Source: UBA6022 sp035704495 (GTDB lineage Bacteria; Patescibacteriota; Saccharimonadia; Saccharimonadales; Saccharimonadaceae). Taken from it: a stretch of 10,032 bases of DNA. Positions 4,964-10,032 of this stretch are shown here, one piece after another. The position numbers were made by a program, and so were the translations under genes. The first letter of the stretch is position 1, and each line of letters opens with the position of its first letter. The notes under the pieces are model-generated. The model ran no database searches. It was not told the DNA's origin and was given only the letters and a program-made list of their open reading frames with translations. The stretch lies in contig DASSWW010000015.1 in NCBI GenBank assembly GCA_035704495.1, positions 1-10,032 of the forward strand. Reading direction: 5' to 3'.

Positions 4964-6436
4964 GTGTCAAAAGCATTGTATCGAAAATACCGTAGTAAAT
5001 CACTCGATGAAGTTATCGGGCAGACACACGTGACAGATGTTTTGCGACGCTCGCTAGCAAAAGGTCGAGTAGCGCATGCCTATCTATTAACTGGTCCACG
5101 TGGCGTCGGTAAAACGTCGATTGCGCGTATTTTAGCGTACGAAATTAACAAGTTACCGTATGACGAAAATGCAACTAACCTGGACATCATCGAAATAGAC
5201 GCGGCTAGTAATAACGGCGTGGAAGACGTGCGAGATTTGCGTGAAAAAGTACAAATTGCGCCAGTTTCAGCCAACAAAAAAGTGTATATCATCGACGAGG
5301 TTCATATGCTGTCCAAGCAAGCCTTTAATGCATTATTAAAAACTCTAGAAGAGCCACCAGCGCACGTCGTGTTCATTTTGGCGACAACCGACGCCGACAA
5401 ATTACCAGCGACTATTATTAGCCGAACGCAGCGATATAGCTTTCGTTCCATTACACCAAATGACGCAGCCATTCACCTAAAAAGCATCGCGCAAAAAGAA
5501 AAAATTACTATCGACGACGATGCGCTAGAATTAATTGCCGTGCATGGCGATGGCAGCTTCCGTGATAGTATCAGCCTGCTTGATCAGCTGCGCGGTTTAG
5601 CAGATGACGATACGGTCATCACGCGCAAGCTTATCGAACAGTCGCTTGGACTAGCACCAGACGCTTTTATCGAACAACTAATTACCGCCTACGAAGCAAA
5701 AGACCTAAAGGCAATCGTAACATTACTTGATGACAGCGATAAAAATGGCATCCAACCAACGATTATTACCAGCCAATTAATTCATGCGGTGCGACTGCGT
5801 ATTGCCGAAAAACCACAACTTATTCAGCTGCTCGATCAACTACTAGATGTTGCCAAGTCATCGCAGCCTCACATCAAACTACTGACGACATTAGCTGCGC
5901 ATGCCGTTCCAAAAACAAAATCCGCTGCGCTTTCTGCCGCTTCGCCAGTCGTCAGTGCGCCACTGGCCGAACTGGAAAAACAAGCGACAAAAGCGAAACC
6001 GTCATATCCACCAACCCCCAAAGCACAGACGAATGCGCCACAACCCGCGACTTCTTCGCCAGCAAAAACTAAAGTAAAAACCTTAAATAGCACCCCGCCT
6101 AAAAAGCAAAAATCTCAGGTCGAAACGACCGCCATTGATTGGGAAAAACTAATCGACTACACCCGCAGCAATTATGTCGCAATTTATAGCGTGCTAACAA
6201 AGTGCCATCACCACCAATCAGGCAACACGTTAACGTTATACACTGGCACGTCATTCTGGAAAAAGAAACTTGACGACAGCAAACACCGCATTAATCTGAT
6301 TGATGCACTGACAAATATAGGCGCCGGAGAACTGATGATTGAAACGATTGGCACGCCACCGCCGCCAAAAGATAGCACTGCTGCGGCAGTAGCTGCTATT
6401 ATGGGTGGAGGAGAAGAAGTGAGTGTTGGCGAATAG
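4964..6436 (+). CDS. dnaX: DNA polymerase III subunit gamma/tau, lacking the zinc module
   Basis: 490 residues. It is the ATPase of the clamp loader that opens and loads the beta sliding clamp. The start is GTG, set by GAGGG (4950-4954) at 9 nt. AAA+ domain: Walker A GPRGVGKT (44-51), Walker B IIDEVHML (109-116), sensor 1 region ATTDADKLP (140-148), SRT at 153-155 (usually SRC), and sensor 2 GSFRD (197-201). A Pro/Ala/Lys/Thr-rich linker spans about 316-388, followed by a tau-like C-terminal domain (about 389-470). Oddity: the four-cysteine zinc module normally between ILA and DIIEIDAASNNGV is missing and replaced by about 15 residues (YEINKLPYDENATNL). Only one Cys is left in the protein, near residue 413. 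No clear programmed frameshift site for a short gamma form was seen. Confidence 0.97.
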   Translation: MSKALYRKYRSKSLDEVIGQTHVTDVLRRSLAKGRVAHAYLLTGPRGVGKTSIARILAYEINKLPYDENATNLDIIEIDAASNNGVEDVRDLREKVQIAPVSANKKVYIIDEVHMLSKQAFNALLKTLEEPPAHVVFILATTDADKLPATIISRTQRYSFRSITPNDAAIHLKSIAQKEKITIDDDALELIAVHGDGSFRDSISLLDQLRGLADDDTVITRKLIEQSLGLAPDAFIEQLITAYEAKDLKAIVTLLDDSDKNGIQPTIITSQLIHAVRLRIAEKPQLIQLLDQLLDVAKSSQPHIKLLTTLAAHAVPKTKSAALSAASPVVSAPLAELEKQATKAKPSYPPTPKAQTNAPQPATSSPAKTKVKTLNSTPPKKQKSQVETTAIDWEKLIDYTRSNYVAIYSVLTKCHHHQSGNTLTLYTGTSFWKKKLDDSKHRINLIDALTNIGAGELMIETIGTPPPPKDSTAAAVAAIMGGGEEVSVGE

Positions 6437-6440
6437 CCTG

Positions 6441-6446
6441 TATACT
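6441..6446 (+). promoter_or_regulatory. Possible -10 box in front of dnaB
   Basis: TATACT ends 10 nt before the dnaB ATG, just after the dnaX stop. No convincing Shine-Dalgarno is seen (only GGGA at 6447-6450) and no -35 box. Either dnaB has its own leaderless-type start or it is simply translated from the dnaX transcript. Confidence 0.35.
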
Positions 6447-6456
6447 GGGAATAGAT

Positions 6457-7806
6457 ATGGCAACCAAAGAAGTAGCAGCCGGTAAAATACCGCCACAAAA
6501 CCTCGACGCCGAGAAAAGTTTACTCGGTGCTGTTTTAATTGACGAAGAAACGCTTGCCGATATTAGCGAGCACGTCAACGCAAAAGATTTTTACGACAAA
6601 CGTCACGCGGCAATCTATAGCGGCATGATGCGTCTATACGAACGTCACAAACCAGTCGATTTATTGACACTGACTGATGAATTAAAGAAAAAGGACGATT
6701 TAGATGTTATTGGCGGATCGGCATATTTGACCGAACTAACCAATTACGTCCCGACTGCCGCTCATGCCGAAGCCTACGCCGAAATGGTGGCGCTAAAAGC
6801 GGTGCGTCGTCGTCTAATTAAAGCCAGCGCCGAAATTAGCGAACTAGGCTACGACGAAGACAATGGCTTGCAGGAATTACTTGAAAAAGCTGAAGCCGAA
6901 TTATTTAGCGTTAGCGATCAAACACTTAAACAAGATTTGGTTAGTATCGAAAGTATTCTAAATGAAAGCTTTGACCGCATGGAAGAACTCCATCGCAACA
7001 AAGGCGCGCTACGCGGCGTACGGACTGGGTACCGTGACCTGGACAACATGACTGCCGGATTGCAGCGCTCTGACCTTATCATTCTAGCTGCCCGCCCGGC
7101 TATGGGTAAAACGACGCTCGTTACTAATTTAGCGTATAATGTTGCCACTGTCGCCAAACAACCCGTTCTGTTTTTCAGCCTAGAGATGAGTAAAGAACAG
7201 TTAGTTGACCGTATGCTGTCAGATGCGTCTGGCGTTAATGCCTGGAATATCCGTACTGGTAATTTGTCCGACGACGATTTTTCAAAGATATCCGACGCAA
7301 TGGGCGAAATGGCCGAAGCGCCGATTTACATCGACGATACGCCGGGTGTATCCGTATTAGAAATGCGCACTAAAGCGCGTCGTATCGCTCATGAACAGCC
7401 AATCGGACTGATTATTGTCGACTACTTGCAGCTGATGCAGGGAAGTGGCCGTGACAACGGTAACCGCGTTCAGGAAGTCAGCGAAATATCTCGTGGATTA
7501 AAGCTGATCGCTCGCGAATTAAATGTACCCGTTATCGCGCTATCACAGCTATCACGTTCGGTCGAATCGCGTAGCCCACAAATTCCACAACTTGCCGATT
7601 TGCGTGAATCAGGATCAATCGAGCAAGATGCCGACATCGTCATGTTTATTTACCGCGAAGCTTACTATAACCCAGAAACAGAGCGCGAAAACATTACGGA
7701 TTTGATTATCGCCAAACATCGTAATGGTCCGACTGGTAAAGTCGAGTTATACTTCCACCCAGAACGCCTGCGCTTTATGTCACTCGACAAACGGCACGAT
7801 GGTTAA
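6457..7806 (+). CDS. dnaB: Replicative DNA helicase DnaB
   Basis: 449 residues, full length, with no intein. It is the hexameric 5'-3' helicase that unwinds the replication fork and binds primase through its N-terminal domain. The N-terminal domain (about 12-115) begins with PPQNLDAEKSLLGAVLID. The RecA-type ATPase domain (about 185-449) has GYRDLDNMTAGLQRSDLIIL before Walker A ARPAMGKT (212-219), FFSLEMS (239-245), Walker B IIVDYLQL (319-326), the ALSQLSR segment (361-367), DLRESGSIEQDAD (381-393) and the KHRNGPTG segment (420-427) carrying the arginine-finger region. It starts 20 nt after dnaX in the same direction, so co-transcription is likely. A hairpin terminator follows. Confidence 0.98.
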   Translation: MATKEVAAGKIPPQNLDAEKSLLGAVLIDEETLADISEHVNAKDFYDKRHAAIYSGMMRLYERHKPVDLLTLTDELKKKDDLDVIGGSAYLTELTNYVPTAAHAEAYAEMVALKAVRRRLIKASAEISELGYDEDNGLQELLEKAEAELFSVSDQTLKQDLVSIESILNESFDRMEELHRNKGALRGVRTGYRDLDNMTAGLQRSDLIILAARPAMGKTTLVTNLAYNVATVAKQPVLFFSLEMSKEQLVDRMLSDASGVNAWNIRTGNLSDDDFSKISDAMGEMAEAPIYIDDTPGVSVLEMRTKARRIAHEQPIGLIIVDYLQLMQGSGRDNGNRVQEVSEISRGLKLIARELNVPVIALSQLSRSVESRSPQIPQLADLRESGSIEQDADIVMFIYREAYYNPETERENITDLIIAKHRNGPTGKVELYFHPERLRFMSLDKRHDG

Positions 7807-7829
7807 TCATACTATTACTAAACGTAACT

Positions 7830-7862
7830 GCTCTCGTTCGATATCGAAACAGCGAGCTTTTT
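7830..7862 (+). terminator. Probable terminator after dnaB
   Basis: GCTC (7830-7833) pairs with GAGC (7854-7857). Inside is the 12-bp palindrome TTCGATATCGAA (7837-7848), and five T (7858-7862) follow. The internal loop makes it weaker than the rplL terminator, so partial read-through is possible. Confidence 0.55.
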
Positions 7863-7881
7863 CGATACTCTCACTTCGTCG

Positions 7882-7890
7882 TGTTATAAT
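7882..7890 (+). promoter_or_regulatory. Extended -10 promoter of the 7903 gene
   Basis: TGT-TATAAT, a consensus -10 with TGn extension, ends 12 nt before the ATG at 7903. The predicted leader is about 5 nt and no Shine-Dalgarno is present. It follows directly on the dnaB terminator, supporting a new transcript here. Confidence 0.6.
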
Positions 7891-7902
7891 CGTAAGTAAT
7901 TT

Positions 7903-9375
7903 ATGGGCAAAAAAGTAACAGATTATCTGCTGTATCGCTGGCGTTACCTAATTGGCTACGGCATTATTGGGCTGACAATCGTCGCACTACTTTTGATTGC
8001 GGGATTATTTATTCCTGGTGGTATCAGCCAGGCAGAAGTAAATTCTGTTGTCAGTAGCAGTAATCTATCGATCAAATCATTCGATTCGTTTGATCCTGCG
8101 TCTATCATCAACCTGCCGTACAACCTACTACAGCGCGCCAGCACCGAATTATTAGGCGTCAACCATTTTAGTGTCAAACTGCCGTCGTTGTTATTAGGCG
8201 GTTTGTCGGTTTTTGGCATGATTTTGTTACTGCAAATGTGGTTTCGTCGTAACGTCGCCATTTTAACGACCATTCTGGTTATTACTACCGGACAATTCTT
8301 GTTTGTTGCTCAAAGCGGCACGCCTAGTATTGTCTATATCTTTTGGTCGGTATGGCTGCTTGTCGCGGCAATGATGATATCACGCGGTGCCAAACATATG
8401 CACTTTTGGAAAATCACACTATTTAGTATCGCTGCCCTTAGTTTATACACGCCACTAAGTATTTACATTTTAGTAGCGCTCGCTAGTGCGATCGTATTAC
8501 ATCCGCACCTACGTTTTTTGGTGCGACAGGTCATCAAATCCAAAGCGAAAGTCACCATTGCTATTTTGTGCGCGTTGCTACTAATCGCGCCTCTCATTTA
8601 CGCTATCGTTCTCGAACCATCAATCGGTATGGCGCTGCTTGGCGTGCCTGACGTATTGCCGAACTTAATAACTAATGGGATTCACTTGCTCAACCAATAT
8701 TTTGGATTTACGACACCGGGTAGTGGCACACTTATGACGCCCGTTTATGGACTAGGATCGATGGTTCTGATTGTGTTAGGTATTATTCGTTTATTTACCA
8801 CCAACTATACTGCGCGTAGTTATATTATTAGTGCGTGGGTTATTTTGTTAACGCCAGTACTGCTGATTAGCCCTGGTTTGACCACCATTACTTTCGTACC
8901 CGCTATGTTGCTGATGGCGATGGGAATTGATACTTTGCTTCGCAGTTGGTACCAACTATTCCCTAAAAATCCGTACGCACGCATCGCCGGGCTTATTCCG
9001 CTGACTATCCTTGTCGGTGGTATGTTTTTGTCTGGTGTAGGGCGGTATATGTACGGTTATTCGTACGACCCTGAAACGGCCGGTAACTTTTCAAATGACC
9101 TACGCCTGATTACCGACCAGCTACAAAACGACGACCGGGCAAAAACAGCGATTATCGTGAGCGAAAACGAAGCGGCGTTTTACAAAGTTGTTGCTCGCCA
9201 CCACAACAATGTCACAGTTATGACCGAACAGCCAGCTGACTGGCCAGCGACAACTATTGTGAGCCATGCTGTCTACAATACCCGCAGTTTTGACATCACG
9301 CCAAGCAAAGTCGTTACCGACGGCAGCTGGGCAAATGCCGACCGTTTTTACGTCTATAAAACTGACCAAAAATAA
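7903..9375 (+). CDS. GT39-like (PMT/ArnT-type) membrane glycosyltransferase
   Basis: 490 residues. A polytopic membrane protein with about nine or ten hydrophobic segments between residues 17 and 385, then a soluble C-terminal part of about 100 residues. The first outer loop and second segment match the GT39 pattern: NLPYNLLQRASTELLG, then FSVKLPSLLLGGLSVFGM. Such GT-C enzymes transfer a sugar from a polyprenyl-phosphate donor on the outer face of the membrane to lipids or proteins. Oddity: where the family usually has Asp-Glu in the first loop, this protein reads GISQAEVNS (40-48), that is Ala44-Glu45, so the usual catalytic Asp may be missing. Start: ATG 7903 lies 12 nt after a consensus -10 and has no Shine-Dalgarno. 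It sits between dnaB and ybaB; a link to replication is not evident. Confidence 0.75.
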   Translation: MGKKVTDYLLYRWRYLIGYGIIGLTIVALLLIAGLFIPGGISQAEVNSVVSSSNLSIKSFDSFDPASIINLPYNLLQRASTELLGVNHFSVKLPSLLLGGLSVFGMILLLQMWFRRNVAILTTILVITTGQFLFVAQSGTPSIVYIFWSVWLLVAAMMISRGAKHMHFWKITLFSIAALSLYTPLSIYILVALASAIVLHPHLRFLVRQVIKSKAKVTIAILCALLLIAPLIYAIVLEPSIGMALLGVPDVLPNLITNGIHLLNQYFGFTTPGSGTLMTPVYGLGSMVLIVLGIIRLFTTNYTARSYIISAWVILLTPVLLISPGLTTITFVPAMLLMAMGIDTLLRSWYQLFPKNPYARIAGLIPLTILVGGMFLSGVGRYMYGYSYDPETAGNFSNDLRLITDQLQNDDRAKTAIIVSENEAAFYKVVARHHNNVTVMTEQPADWPATTIVSHAVYNTRSFDITPSKVVTDGSWANADRFYVYKTDQK

Positions 9376-9377
9376 CG

Positions 9378-9383
9378 TATACT
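9378..9383 (+). promoter_or_regulatory. Possible -10 box of ybaB-recR
   Basis: TATACT begins 3 nt after the stop of the glycosyltransferase-like gene and lies 30 nt before the ybaB ATG, leaving space for a leader with the GAGGAG ribosome binding site. The -35 region is poor. Confidence 0.4.
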
Positions 9384-9413
9384 AATAGGATAAACAAGGC
9401 AGAGGAGACAGCT

Positions 9414-9704
9414 ATGGCATTAGATAAAATGAAGATGTTAAACGATTTACGTAAGGCACAAAAAGACTTATCGAAAGAAATTATTGAAGTCGAGGCTGGT
9501 GACGGCGCGGTTGTCGTACAGATTAACGGTGAATTAAAGATTAAAAGTGTCAAGATCGATCCAGAACAAGTCGACTTAGATGACATTTCCGAGCTAGAGC
9601 ACTGGATTGAAATCGCGGTACGTGACGGTCTCGCCAAAGCACAAGAAGTTGCTGCAGAAAAAATGAAGCCACTCATGGGCGGCCTTGGCAACCTTGGGCT
9701 GTAA
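9414..9704 (+). CDS. ybaB: YbaB/EbfC family nucleoid-associated protein
   Basis: 96 residues, typical of the family. These small dimeric DNA-binding proteins coat DNA and are usually encoded between dnaX and recR. Helix 1 (MKMLNDLRKAQKDLSKEI, 6-23), a beta region with the family pattern GDGAVVVQINGELKIKSVKI (29-48), DPEQVDLDDISELEHWI with the C-terminal helix (to about 85), and a Gly/Leu tail (MGGLGNLGL). The usual gly-rich G-x-V-x-V-x-x-NG is clear. The ATG is preceded by GAGGAG at about 7 nt. The stop codon is 8 nt before the recR start, so the two are translated from one mRNA. Confidence 0.93.
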   Translation: MALDKMKMLNDLRKAQKDLSKEIIEVEAGDGAVVVQINGELKIKSVKIDPEQVDLDDISELEHWIEIAVRDGLAKAQEVAAEKMKPLMGGLGNLGL

Positions 9705-9712
9705 GGCTTACT

Positions 9713-10032
9713 TTGACGCAGCTACTTCCCGCCGCACTACTAAAGGCGATTGACGAACTTGGGCGTTTACCTGGTGTAGGTGCACGAACTGCCGAACGGT
9801 ACGCTTACTTTTTGCTGCGCAGCGATAGTCATACTGTTAACAAATTAGCATCAACTATCGCCACGTTGCATAGCGGCGTCAAGACCTGTCCAGTGACTTT
9901 TGCGCTGATTGATGCCGACGAGGACATATCTCCGCTGTATAGCGACTCAAACCGCAACAAACAACTAATTGCGGTAGTTGAAGAACCACTTGATATCATC
10001 GCACTAGAGCGCACAGGGCAGTTTAACGGCAC
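9713..10032 (+). CDS. recR: Recombination mediator RecR, 3' end cut; zinc finger degenerate
   Basis: 106 codons are present before the right edge. The start is TTG at 9713, with AAGG (9703-9706, overlapping the ybaB stop) at 6 nt; no ATG or GTG is available in frame nearby. The helix-hairpin-helix LPGVGARTAERYAYFLL (19-35) is the DNA-binding element that begins RecR. The start of the Toprim domain is recognisable (LIAVVEEPLDIIALERTGQF, 85-104). RecR works with RecO (and RecF) to load RecA on SSB-coated gaps. Oddity: the four-cysteine zinc finger between these parts is degenerate. Only Cys59 remains in TCPVTFALIDADEDISPLYS, where the family has C-x-x-C and a second C-x-x-C. The frame is otherwise intact and well conserved. 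Confidence 0.93.
   Translation, partial: MTQLLPAALLKAIDELGRLPGVGARTAERYAYFLLRSDSHTVNKLASTIATLHSGVKTCPVTFALIDADEDISPLYSDSNRNKQLIAVVEEPLDIIALERTGQFNG

Noticed and set aside
5487..5515. A-rich stretch in dnaX as a programmed frameshift site making gamma
   Set aside because: No A-AAA-AAG type heptamer in the correct phase is present, and no stem-loop with an upstream Shine-Dalgarno-like element was seen.

Overview
The window looks like chromosomal DNA of a Candidatus Patescibacteria (CPR) member, most likely a Saccharibacteria (TM7) relative. This is an inference: the genes are core bacterial information-processing genes in compact form, UGA serves as a normal stop, DnaX and RecR are reduced versions without their usual zinc sites, and the gene at 2815-3330 resembles a protein I associate with CPR genomes. 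No rRNA, tRNA, CRISPR array or insertion sequence was recognised.

Layout. Positions 1-1293 hold two minus-strand genes of unknown function, one running off the left edge. A divergent promoter region (1303-1621) follows, with an L10-type ribosomal-protein leader and attenuator feeding rplJ-rplL, which end at a strong terminator. A monocistronic gene for a small coiled-coil plus beta-rich protein (2815-3330) converges on a minus-strand gene (3374-3823) for a predicted secreted phospholipase A2-like enzyme. That gene has its own near-consensus promoter and an inverted repeat over the -35 box. From 3976 to the right edge all genes are on the plus strand: a DUF2797-like protein ending in a beta-clamp-binding-type motif, dnaX (clamp loader), dnaB (replicative helicase), a GT39-like membrane glycosyltransferase, ybaB/ebfC and recR (cut by the right edge).

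How they fit together. The right half is a replication and recombination cluster: clamp loader, helicase, nucleoid-associated YbaB, the RecFOR mediator RecR, and possibly a clamp-tethered DUF2797 protein. The common bacterial order dnaX-ybaB-recR is kept but split by dnaB and the membrane glycosyltransferase. Most attention should go to the secreted PLA2-like protein (a possible host-membrane enzyme in an epibiont), the QTSLF tail next to dnaX, the parallel loss of zinc ligands in DnaX and RecR, and a recurring arrangement in which a -10 box lies 7-12 nt before an ATG that lacks a Shine-Dalgarno sequence, which suggests leaderless mRNAs.
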